Shown: piece after piece, positions 9,274 through 16,524 of the stretch
How the letters are laid out: every line of letters begins with the position of its first letter
Numbering within the stretch: position 1 is the stretch's first letter
DNA from: JANWVO01 sp037446555
Lineage (GTDB): Bacteria > Acidobacteriota > Terriglobia > Bryobacterales > Bryobacteraceae
Direction of reading: 5' to 3'
DNA length: 64,000 nt
NCBI GenBank assembly: GCA_037446555.1
Contig: JBBIIK010000008.1
Coordinates: 32,249-96,248 of the forward strand
Position numbers and translations under genes: made by a program
The notes under the pieces: model-generated
What the model was told of the DNA's origin: nothing
Seen by the model: only the letters and a program-made list of their open reading frames with translations
Databases searched by the model: none

Positions 9274-10257
9274 TCAGGATGCGCTTTCCTGCCGCAGGGT
9301 CTCGATCAGCGCGGGGGCGATCTCGAACAGGTCTCCGACCAGCGCGTAGTCGGCAATCTCGAAGATCGGCGCCTTAGGGTCGCGGTTGATGGCCACGACA
9401 CAGCCGGAGCCTTTCATGCCCACGATGTGCTGAATGGCTCCGGAGATGCCCAAAGCGACATAAAGCTTCGGCGCCACGGTCTGCCCGGAGCTGCCCACCT
9501 GCCGTTCCATTGGGAGCCAGCCGTTGTCGCAGATGGGGCGCGATGCGGCCAGCTCCGCGCCCAGCGCCTCAGCCAACTCCCGCGCCAGTTCGAGATTGCC
9601 TTCTTCCTGGATGCCCCGGCCCACGGCAACGATACGCTCCGCGGCGGAGAGATCCACCGCCTGGGCCGAATCACGGAATGGCGGCTCCGGGCGCTGGCGG
9701 ATGCAGCCTGCATCGAGCGCGGGCCGCAGGACGGTGACAGCAGCCGAGGCGCCCGTTGGCTGCGCGGCGCGGAAGGCCCCCGCCTGGAAGGAAACAAAGT
9801 TCGGGGCCGGAGTCTCGAACACAAATCGACCCACCAGTCTGCCCTGAAACAGCAGGCGTTCGAAGACGGGCACGCCGTCTTCCATCGAGAAGCCCGTCGA
9901 ATCGCCCATCAGCGTGCGGTCCATGCGGACCGCCAGCGCAGGCGCAAAATCGCGCGTCTGGTAGGTGTGCGGCAGAATGACCCACTCCGGCTGCCGCTCG
10001 CGCACGGCTTCTGTCAGGGCTGCCACCCACGCATCCGCCGTGTATTCCGCCAATGCCTCATGTTCGAGCGCCAGCACCTCGGACACCCCGAATGAGGCCA
10101 GTTCCGCCGCCGCTTCCGCGGGGCCGAATCCCGGCGCGCAGGCGACCACCTCTCCACCCACGGTCCGGGCCAGTTCCAGGGCGCCCGCCAGCGCCTCGAA
10201 CGACATCCGGTGCCAGCTATTGCCAGCGGATTCGAAGACAACCAGAATTCCGCTCAT
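9274..10257 (-). CDS. etfA: electron transfer flavoprotein alpha subunit
   Basis: A 327-residue protein with the full EtfA architecture: an N-terminal alpha/beta domain (about 1-185), then the FAD-binding C-terminal domain with VAVGRGIQEEGNLELARELA, RPICDNGWLPMERQVG, SGQTVAPKLYVALGISGAIQH and VAINRDPKAPIFEIADY. With EtfB it forms a heterodimer that passes electrons from flavoprotein dehydrogenases such as acyl-CoA dehydrogenase to ETF:quinone oxidoreductase. Its start codon overlaps the etfB stop (ATGA), so the two subunits are coupled. It is the last gene of the acpP-fabF-etfB-etfA unit. Confidence 0.96.
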   Translation of the reverse strand: MSGILVVFESAGNSWHRMSFEALAGALELARTVGGEVVACAPGFGPAEAAAELASFGVSEVLALEHEALAEYTADAWVAALTEAVRERQPEWVILPHTYQTRDFAPALAVRMDRTLMGDSTGFSMEDGVPVFERLLFQGRLVGRFVFETPAPNFVSFQAGAFRAAQPTGASAAVTVLRPALDAGCIRQRPEPPFRDSAQAVDLSAAERIVAVGRGIQEEGNLELARELAEALGAELAASRPICDNGWLPMERQVGSSGQTVAPKLYVALGISGAIQHIVGMKGSGCVVAINRDPKAPIFEIADYALVGDLFEIAPALIETLRQESAS

Positions 10258-11030
10258 AGCACGCGCGCCTCAAAGCGAAGTTTCTCGACAAGCTGCGCCG
10301 CCTGCTCGGCGGGTGAGCCTTCCAGGTATTGCGTTTCGCGCTGCCGCCGCGGTTCGTTGAGCGCCTTCAGGCGCAGCCCCGCGGCGGGCAGAGCCTCCGC
10401 GGGCGGTTCGATCCGGCGGATCTCCTTCGTCTTGGCCCGCTTGATGCCCATTAGCGTGGCGTAACGCAGGCGGCTGATGCCGCTCTGCACCGTCAATACA
10501 GCAGGAAGTGGCAGCGTGACATGCTGAAACCAGCCTGCCTCGAGCTCGCGCTTCACACGCAGCTCTCCGGCTCCCGCCTCGATGGCCACCACCAGCGTGG
10601 CATGCGGCCAGCCGAGCCGCGCGGCCAGCATTACGCCCGTCTGGCCGCTGCCCGTATCGTCGGACTGGAGGCCGGTGAGGACAAGGTCAGGCTGTTCTTC
10701 GCGTATAGCGGTTTCCAGAAGCCTGGCCGTCACGGAAGGGTCGGTTCCTCGTGCAGCCTCCCCTTCGACGGCGATCTGGATGGCGCGGTCGGCGCCCTTG
10801 GCCAGCGCCTCGCGCAGCGTGGATGCGATGCGCTCGGGCCCGCAGGAGACGGCGATCACCTCGCCCCCTGCGGACTCTTTCAGCCGAAGCGCCGCCTCCA
10901 GAGCGTACGCGTCCGGCTCGTTCATTTCGTAGCTCAGGCTGGATTCGCCGATCCACGCACAGGCGCCGTCCGCCTCAACGGGGAGATCGCGCGCCGGCAC
11001 CTGTTTCAGAGCGACAAGGATCTTCATCAA
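10254..11030 (-). CDS. etfB: electron transfer flavoprotein beta subunit
   Basis: A 258-residue EtfB. It begins MMKILVALKQVPARD, the family N-terminus, and holds the AMP-binding region with NEPDAYALEAALRLKE, VLTGLQSDDTGSGQTG and PAVLTVQSGISRLRYATL; the last of these is the EtfB signature region. The first of two consecutive Met codons was used; the second is equally plausible. It lies 43 bases downstream of fabF and overlaps etfA by four bases, so it is probably transcribed from the acpP promoter. ETF genes beside acpP-fabF link fatty acid synthesis and oxidation genes in one unit. Confidence 0.95.
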   Translation of the reverse strand: MMKILVALKQVPARDLPVEADGACAWIGESSLSYEMNEPDAYALEAALRLKESAGGEVIAVSCGPERIASTLREALAKGADRAIQIAVEGEAARGTDPSVTARLLETAIREEQPDLVLTGLQSDDTGSGQTGVMLAARLGWPHATLVVAIEAGAGELRVKRELEAGWFQHVTLPLPAVLTVQSGISRLRYATLMGIKRAKTKEIRRIEPPAEALPAAGLRLKALNEPRRQRETQYLEGSPAEQAAQLVEKLRFEARVL

Positions 11031-11073
11031 ATCGACTCCTGCCGGCAGCCGCGCATCGAGCCGCGCGGCGATC

Positions 11074-12315
11074 TCAGCCGGCGAACCGCTTGAAAATGAG
11101 ACTGCCGTTGGTGCCGCCGAAGCCGAACGAGTTCGACAGCGCGTATTCGATCTTCATGGGACGGGCTTTGTGCGGCACGAAGTCGAGATCGCACCCTTCG
11201 CTGGGGTTGTCCAGGTTGATGGTCGGCGGAGCGATCTGATCCCGGATGGCGAACACCGTCAGCGCGGCTTCCAGCCCCCCGGCGCCGCCGAGCAGATGCC
11301 CGGTCATCGACTTCGTGGAGCTGACGGCGATCTTCGAGGCATGCTCGCCGAAAGTCCGCTTCAGGGCGGTGCACTCAATCAGGTCGCCCACCGGCGTGGA
11401 GGTCCCGTGGGCGTTGACGTAATCAATCTGCTCCGGCCCGATCCCCGCATCCCGCATGGCGTTGCGCATCACGCGGTAGGCGCCGTCACCGTCCTCCGAC
11501 GGGGCCGTGATGTGATAGGCGTCCCCGCTCATGCCGTAGCCGACGATCTCGGCAAGAATGGGCGCGCCCCGGCGGCGGGCGAATTCCAGTTCCTCGAGGA
11601 GGAGAATGCCGGCACCCTCGCCGACGACGAAGCCGTCGCGGTCCCGGTCCCATGGCCGCGAGGCCTTTTCGGGCTCGTCGTTCCGGGTCGAAAGAGCGCG
11701 CATGGCCGCAAAGCCGCCGATCCCCATGGGCGTGATGCACGCCTCCGCGCCACCGCAGATCATGGCATCGGCGTAACCGTGTTGGATCAGGCGGAAGGAG
11801 TCCCCGATGCAGTGGGCGCTGGTGGTGCAAGCCGTCGCTGTGGCCGAGTTCGGCCCCTTGGCCCCGGTACGGATACTCACGTTGCCCGAGGCGAGGTTGA
11901 CGATCGACGCCGGAATGAAGAACGGGCTGACGCGGTCCGGGCCCTTCTCAAGCAGCGTGCGGTGCTCGCGCTCGATCACCTCGAAGGCGCCGATGCCGCT
12001 GCCGATGTAGACGCCCACCGTCTCGGCGATGTCAGGCGTCACCTGCAGCCCGCTGGACCGCATCGCCTCTTCCGAAGCCGCCACAGCGAACTGGATAAAC
12101 CTGCCCACCCGCCTCAGATCCTTCTTGTCAAAATACCGGAGCGGATCGAAGTCCCTGACCTCGGCGGCGATGCGGCAGCTGAAATTCGCGCAGTCAAACT
12201 GCGTGATCGGGCCGATCCCGCACTTCGAGGCACGGATCCCCTTCCACGTTTCCTCTGCGCTGCAGCCCAGCGCCGAGATGACGCCGACACCGGTGACGGC
12301 CACCCTGCGTGCCAA
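11074..12315 (-). CDS. fabF: beta-ketoacyl-ACP synthase II (TTG start)
   Basis: A 413-residue KAS II that elongates acyl-ACP with malonyl-ACP in fatty acid synthesis. The catalytic triad is visible: Cys in TATACTTSAH, His in NAHGTSTPVGD and His in KSMTGHLLGG, with the closing NSFGFGGTNGSL glycine loop. The start was set at TTG 12315 because AGGAGA lies seven bases upstream and the protein then begins MARRVAVTGVGV like other FabF proteins. A longer frame from another TTG at 12333 has no such site. It lies 63 bases after acpP, its substrate carrier, on the same strand. Confidence 0.95.
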   Translation of the reverse strand: MARRVAVTGVGVISALGCSAEETWKGIRASKCGIGPITQFDCANFSCRIAAEVRDFDPLRYFDKKDLRRVGRFIQFAVAASEEAMRSSGLQVTPDIAETVGVYIGSGIGAFEVIEREHRTLLEKGPDRVSPFFIPASIVNLASGNVSIRTGAKGPNSATATACTTSAHCIGDSFRLIQHGYADAMICGGAEACITPMGIGGFAAMRALSTRNDEPEKASRPWDRDRDGFVVGEGAGILLLEELEFARRRGAPILAEIVGYGMSGDAYHITAPSEDGDGAYRVMRNAMRDAGIGPEQIDYVNAHGTSTPVGDLIECTALKRTFGEHASKIAVSSTKSMTGHLLGGAGGLEAALTVFAIRDQIAPPTINLDNPSEGCDLDFVPHKARPMKIEYALSNSFGFGGTNGSLIFKRFAG

Positions 12316-12378
12316 TGGAAATCTCCTATGCAAGCGACAGATTCCGTGCGGCGCACGGGATGAGGACGGCGCGGACGC

Positions 12379-12615
12379 CTAGTCCTTTTTCTTGGCCTCG
12401 ATATAGTCGATGGCGTCCTTGACCGTCCTGATCTTTTCTGCGTCGGTGTCAGGAATGTCGATGTCAAACGCCTCTTCAAAGGCCATTACCAGCTCGACCA
12501 CGTCGAGCGAATCCGCGCCAAGATCGTCCACGATCGAGGCGTTGTCCTCGATGGCCGACTCCTCGACGCTCAGCTGCTCAATGATGATCTGTTTCACTTT
12601 GTCGCGAACGGACAT
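12379..12615 (-). CDS. acpP: acyl carrier protein
   Basis: A 78-residue acidic carrier protein of normal length. The phosphopantetheine attachment serine is in GADSLDVVELVMAFEE (DSL motif), and the helix II/III pattern matches AcpP. It carries growing acyl chains for fatty acid synthesis and is the direct partner of the FabF encoded next. A good ribosome site (GGAGG, seven bases upstream) and a consensus-like promoter precede it. It is the first gene of acpP-fabF-etfB-etfA. Confidence 0.97.
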   Translation of the reverse strand: MSVRDKVKQIIIEQLSVEESAIEDNASIVDDLGADSLDVVELVMAFEEAFDIDIPDTDAEKIRTVKDAIDYIEAKKKD

Positions 12616-12644
12616 GAAACCTCCAGAGAGTCCACAAAGCTCCG

Positions 12645-12673
12645 ATTCTACCCGCGGAACCGCGGGAATGCAA
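12645..12673 (-). promoter_or_regulatory. sigma70-type promoter of acpP operon with palindromic spacer
   Basis: On the minus strand, TTGCAT (12673-12668) and TAGAAT (12650-12645) are separated by exactly 17 bases. The spacer is almost entirely a perfect inverted repeat, CCCGCGGTTCCGCGGG (12651-12666), placed where a repressor would block RNA polymerase. The acpP start codon is 30 bases downstream of the -10. Confidence 0.65.
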
Positions 12674-12728
12674 CGAAGCCCGGGCAGAGACCGGCGGACC
12701 GCCAGATCCGCTAAGCTTCAGTTTTAGC

Positions 12729-13355
12729 ATGATTCGGACCCTCTACCTGCACGGCTTCGCCTCCTCCCCCTTGTCGGCCAAGGCGCAGGAGCTGGGGCGC
12801 CGTTTCCACACCCAAGGCTGGCCGTTCGAGATCCCGGACCTGAACGGCGCGGACTTCCGGCGCCTGACGTTGACGGAGCAGCTGGAGATCATCGCCCGCC
12901 ATGCCGCCGGGGAACCGGTCCACCTGATCGGCTCCAGCCTTGGCGGCTATCTGGCGGCGTTGTACGCAGCCCGGCACGCTGAAGTGCAGAAGCTGATCCT
13001 GCTGGCCCCAGCGTTCGGATTCGCTCGCCTGTACGAAGAAGCATTGGGGACAGAACAGGTGGAACAGTGGCGCTCCCGGGGCGTCCTGCGCCTGATGCAT
13101 TACGGGCAAGGCGCGGAAGTCGAGCTGGGCTGGCAGTTCCTGGAAGACGCCCGCCGCTACGAGGAGGAGCCCGCCATCACGCAGCCTTGCCTGATCTTCC
13201 ATGGCACGCGCGACGACGTCGTGCCGGCCCAGGTCTCCCGGCAGTTCGCGCGCACCCGCACCTGCTGCCAGCTGTACGAGGCCGAATCCGATCACGAGTT
13301 GCGCGATCAGGTCGACGCGATCTGGGAAGCCGCCAGGGAATTCCTGGCATCCTGA
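12729..13355 (+). CDS. YqiA/YcfP-like alpha/beta hydrolase
   Basis: A 208-residue esterase-fold protein. The N-terminus MIRTLYLHGFASSPLSAKA is characteristic of the YqiA/UPF0227 group; LIGSSLGGYLAAL holds the nucleophile serine; FHGTRDDVVPAQ holds the acid aspartate; and the catalytic His is in AESDHEL. E. coli YqiA hydrolyses acyl-CoA and short esters; the natural substrate here is unknown. It is transcribed divergently from acpP. Its 3' end overlaps the convergent membrane-protein gene by 49 bases. Confidence 0.85.
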   Translation: MIRTLYLHGFASSPLSAKAQELGRRFHTQGWPFEIPDLNGADFRRLTLTEQLEIIARHAAGEPVHLIGSSLGGYLAALYAARHAEVQKLILLAPAFGFARLYEEALGTEQVEQWRSRGVLRLMHYGQGAEVELGWQFLEDARRYEEEPAITQPCLIFHGTRDDVVPAQVSRQFARTRTCCQLYEAESDHELRDQVDAIWEAAREFLAS

Positions 13356-14188
13356 GCACCGCTCGCTTCCGGCTCGATCCACGCCTCCGGCAGCCCCATG
13401 CGTTCCGCCGTGGCGCGAGAAAACAGGCCAAAACCCGCCCACGAAAGATACAACAGCGCCGCGGCCGCATCCCGGTTCCGCGCACGCAACATCCTGTAGC
13501 CTGCCAGCGACCACAGCGCGCAGCCGAGCAGAGCCTCCAGCAGGCGGTGGACCGAATCCGCTCCGCAGAAGGGCATCTGGAGCAGGAGGACAAAGCCCGC
13601 CAGGTGCCACGCCATGCCGGGCAGCCAGACCCGGGCGGGCAGGCGCCGGGCGGCGTTGCCGCCCAGGAAGCGCGCCATCCAGGGGTGGATCAGGATCAGC
13701 ACCGCAAGGCACGCCAGCATCGCGGCCAACGCTCCTTTGACGCCCCACCGGGTGCCGGCCTGCAAAATCAGCAGAGAGGAAAGCGTCATCACTGCGAACT
13801 GCGCCGATTCGGCGCGGAACAGGGCGCCCAGGTACACCGGCAACAGGCGGCAGGAGCGCTGGTGCCGGCATGGCAGCCAGTGGCCCGCCCAGACGTCGAA
13901 GGGCAGGCTCAGCGTGGCGTACGCCATGTAGAACACGGCGAACGCCAGCCAGTGGAGCCAGAAAGGCCCTTCCGTGTGCGGGAAGAAGGTGGAGGGAAGC
14001 TGATAGACAAACGCCACCAGAGCCAGCGTGAACAGCCATCCGCCCCCGGCCAACGCTGCCAGGCGCCGCGAACGCAGGTACGATTCCGTTTCCATCCGAC
14101 GCTCGGTTGGATGCGGCATGGAAGGATTGCGCTGGAAAAAACCGCGGATTGAGCGCGCCTCCTCCAGACTGCCATACTGGAAGTTCAT
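13307..14188 (-). CDS. multi-pass membrane protein of unknown function
   Basis: A protein of up to 293 residues with about seven hydrophobic segments, including WLFTLALVAFVYQL, WLAFAVFYMAYATLSL, AVMTLSSLLILQAG, LAAMLACLAVLILIHPWM and WHLAGFVLLLQMPFC. No family is recognised. The start is uncertain. The furthest ATG (14188) overlaps the start codon of the divergent nuclease gene, while Met24 (14119) and Met32 (14095) would leave room for promoters. The basic segment before the first membrane helix (YLRSRRL) fits an inside N-terminus. The 3' end overlaps the convergent esterase gene. Confidence 0.7.
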   Translation of the reverse strand: MNFQYGSLEEARSIRGFFQRNPSMPHPTERRMETESYLRSRRLAALAGGGWLFTLALVAFVYQLPSTFFPHTEGPFWLHWLAFAVFYMAYATLSLPFDVWAGHWLPCRHQRSCRLLPVYLGALFRAESAQFAVMTLSSLLILQAGTRWGVKGALAAMLACLAVLILIHPWMARFLGGNAARRLPARVWLPGMAWHLAGFVLLLQMPFCGADSVHRLLEALLGCALWSLAGYRMLRARNRDAAAALLYLSWAGFGLFSRATAERMGLPEAWIEPEASGAQDARNSLAASQIAST

Positions 14189-14996
14189 GCGCTTGCGCCC
14201 GCTCTCCTCCGCACTCGTCCTGCTGACGATCTCTCGGCCTGCCTTCCCGTGGGGACCGGAAGGCCACCGTCTGGTGGCCCAGATCGCCTGGATGCATCTG
14301 TCCAGCCCTGCAAAGTCGGAGATTACACGGCTGCTGCCGGAGGGCGAGACGCTGGTCTCCGTCGCGCCCTGGGCCGACGAGGTACGGCCGCAGCGGCGGG
14401 AAACGGCTCCCTGGCACTACATCAACATCCCGGTGGAGGCCGCCCGCGGCACCTGGCGGCCTTACTGCCCCAACGACGAGTGCATTCTCACCGCCATAGA
14501 GCGCATGGCAGCGCGGCTCGCCGACCGCAGTCTGGCGCCGGCAGAACGAGACGAGGCGCTGCGGTTCGTCGTTCACTTCGTGGGCGATCTGCATCAGCCG
14601 CTGCACTGCGGCGACCGCCGGGACCGTGGCGGCAACGATGTGCCGGTGATCTTCCGGCAGCGTCCCACCAACCTGCACTCCATCTGGGACACTCCCCTTC
14701 TGCAGGAACTACTGCAGCGCGAAGGCGTGAGGGAACGCCTCGTGCGCGATGCGGAGCCTGAACAGTGGCGAAGGGAGTCTGCTGGGACGCCGGAGGACTG
14801 GGTATGGGACTCGCACCGGCTGTCCCGCGACGTCGCCTACGCCGCGCTCCCTCCGGAGCGCCCGGCGCTCCTTGATGACGAGTACGCCGAACGCGCCTAC
14901 CCTGTGATCGAAGAACAGATCCGGCGCGCCGGGCTGAGGCTGGCAGCGCTGCTGGAGCGGACGCTGGGCCAACTGCCTGCATCGAGCGCACAGTGA
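14187..14996 (+). CDS. S1/P1-family zinc nuclease (secreted)
   Basis: A 269-residue phospholipase C/P1 nuclease-fold protein. The signal peptide ends just before Trp (AFPWGPEGHRL), which fits the family rule that the mature N-terminal Trp is a zinc ligand. Other ligands are visible in order: His in EGHRL, Asp in WADEVR, His in WHYINIP, HFVGDLHQPLHCG (two His and Asp) and the Asn/His pair in NLHSIWD. Three zinc ions cleave single-stranded nucleic acid and 3'-nucleotides, here outside the cytoplasm. A GGAAG site lies three bases before the ATG. The start codon shares three bases with the opposing ATG at 14188. Confidence 0.9.
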   Translation: MRLRPLSSALVLLTISRPAFPWGPEGHRLVAQIAWMHLSSPAKSEITRLLPEGETLVSVAPWADEVRPQRRETAPWHYINIPVEAARGTWRPYCPNDECILTAIERMAARLADRSLAPAERDEALRFVVHFVGDLHQPLHCGDRRDRGGNDVPVIFRQRPTNLHSIWDTPLLQELLQREGVRERLVRDAEPEQWRRESAGTPEDWVWDSHRLSRDVAYAALPPERPALLDDEYAERAYPVIEEQIRRAGLRLAALLERTLGQLPASSAQ

Positions 14997-15066
14997 TGCG
15001 CCGCCCGCCGGAGCAGCACCAGGCGTTACCAAATCTCATAGACGTTCGCCTCTGAAGAAGGGTGCA

Positions 15067-15075
15067 TGCTACAAT
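15067..15075 (+). promoter_or_regulatory. extended -10 promoter upstream of TonB-family gene
   Basis: TGCTACAAT matches the extended -10 pattern TGnTATAAT with one mismatch. No good -35 is seen at 17 bases; TTCGCC at 19 bases is weak, as expected for an extended -10. It lies about 120 bases before the gene in a 199-base gap that otherwise shows nothing recognisable. Confidence 0.4.
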
Positions 15076-15195
15076 TTTTGGGAACAGTCCGGCCGATTCG
15101 CCTGCTTTCGTGCAACTTTCCCCGGAAGGGTGCGTCTAAGCTGGCAGAGGCCCGGGGCCGGGTCGGGACCAGTTGTCGAAGGTGATTTCGTCATT

Positions 15196-16509
15196 ATGCA
15201 GGCGCACGTGCCCAAGCCACCCTTAGCGGAGGCGGCTCCCGTTCCGGCATCCCACCGGGACGACGCGCCGTTCGCCGACATCCTTGCTCTTCAGCAAGAG
15301 CGGCGGCCGTGGTTCATCAACCTCTTTCGCACGTTGCGCGACCTCTCCGCCATGAAGCGGCAGCCGCCGCTAATGGTCACCTTCCGGCCGCTGACGGAAG
15401 ACGAACTGATCAACGGCAAGGACCCTGAACTCCAGCAACTGGCACACTTCCAGGTGAAGCGGACCTTCTGGCAATCCTTCCGGGAGAACCTGCGTTATCT
15501 CTTCACCAAGGAGCCGCCGCTTCAGACAACAGTCCGGCCGTTGACCAGGGAAGAGCTGCGCGGCTCGGCCCTGGCGGAATTCGAGGAGATCGAGCAGCCC
15601 TGGTACGTCAACCTGGTCCGGAACGTCAAGGAACTGGTCTTCCCACCGAAGCTCCCGCCTCTGGAAGTCACGGCGAAGCCGGTGAAGGTGAAGGAGCTGT
15701 TCGCTCCCGATCCTTACCGCGGAAGATCTCACTTCGTCTCCCTGCTCGTCCACATTGGGCTTGTGGCTTTAGCCTTCACACTGGGCACGAACAAGCAGGT
15801 GCAGCAGGCGGTGAAGAACACGATTCAGCTGGTGGCGCCGGTCGAGATTTCACCCTACATGCCGGATCTTCCCCCGGCGCCGAAGACTGCGGGCGGCGGC
15901 GGTGGCGGCGGCGACAGGTCTCCTCTGCCGGCAAGCAAGGGCAGGCTGCCGCGCGCGGACCTGAAGCAGTTCACTCCTCCGACGGCAGTCATCCAGAATG
16001 AAAACCCGCGGCTGGTGATGGAGCCCACCATCATCGCCGATCCCAACATGCCCCTGCCGAACGTGAACATGCCGAACTACGGCGATCCTTTTGGCCAGAT
16101 CGGTCCGCCTTCCAGCGGGCCCGGCTCCGGCGGCGGCATCGGCTCCGGTTCCGGCGGCGGCGTCGGTTCGGGACGCGGACCCGGCGTGGGTCCCGGCTCT
16201 GGCGGCGGATTCGGCGGCGGCGCGTTCCGCATTGGCGGCGGAGTCAGCGCGCCGGTGCCGATCTACAAGGTGGAACCGGAGTACTCCGAAGAGGCGCGCA
16301 AGGCGAAGTTCCAAGGCACGGTGGTGCTGGCCATCGTCGTCGACGAGACCGGCAAAGTCACCAATGTGCGCGTCATCCGCCCGCTTGGAATGGGTCTGGA
16401 CGAGAAGGCGATCGAAGCCGTCACCAAGTGGCGGTTCCGTCCGGGCTACAAGGACGGCAAGCCGGTGCCCGTCATGGCGAATGTGGAAGTCAACTTCCGG
16501 CTCCTGTAA
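15196..16509 (+). CDS. TonB-family protein with long N-terminal domain and Gly-rich linker
   Basis: A 437-residue inner-membrane protein. Residues 1-170 are cytoplasmic and contain three similar segments around PWFINLFRTLRDL, PWYVNLVRNVKEL and FWQSFRENLRYL, each with a nearby P-L-x-V/T-R/K-P pattern; they look like internal repeats. A membrane helix follows (SLLVHIGLVALAFTLG, about 180-200), then a Gly-rich spacer, then a C-terminal TonB domain (last 85 residues) with PVPIYKVEPEYSEEARKAKF and GTVVLAIVVDETGKV. This form is common in Acidobacteriota and probably transmits energy or signals to outer-membrane receptors. No ExbB/ExbD genes are nearby. The ATG at 15196 was preferred over an in-frame GTG at 15130. 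Confidence 0.85.
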   Translation: MQAHVPKPPLAEAAPVPASHRDDAPFADILALQQERRPWFINLFRTLRDLSAMKRQPPLMVTFRPLTEDELINGKDPELQQLAHFQVKRTFWQSFRENLRYLFTKEPPLQTTVRPLTREELRGSALAEFEEIEQPWYVNLVRNVKELVFPPKLPPLEVTAKPVKVKELFAPDPYRGRSHFVSLLVHIGLVALAFTLGTNKQVQQAVKNTIQLVAPVEISPYMPDLPPAPKTAGGGGGGGDRSPLPASKGRLPRADLKQFTPPTAVIQNENPRLVMEPTIIADPNMPLPNVNMPNYGDPFGQIGPPSSGPGSGGGIGSGSGGGVGSGRGPGVGPGSGGGFGGGAFRIGGGVSAPVPIYKVEPEYSEEARKAKFQGTVVLAIVVDETGKVTNVRVIRPLGMGLDEKAIEAVTKWRFRPGYKDGKPVPVMANVEVNFRLL

Positions 16510-16524
16510 ACCGGGTCTCTCCTC

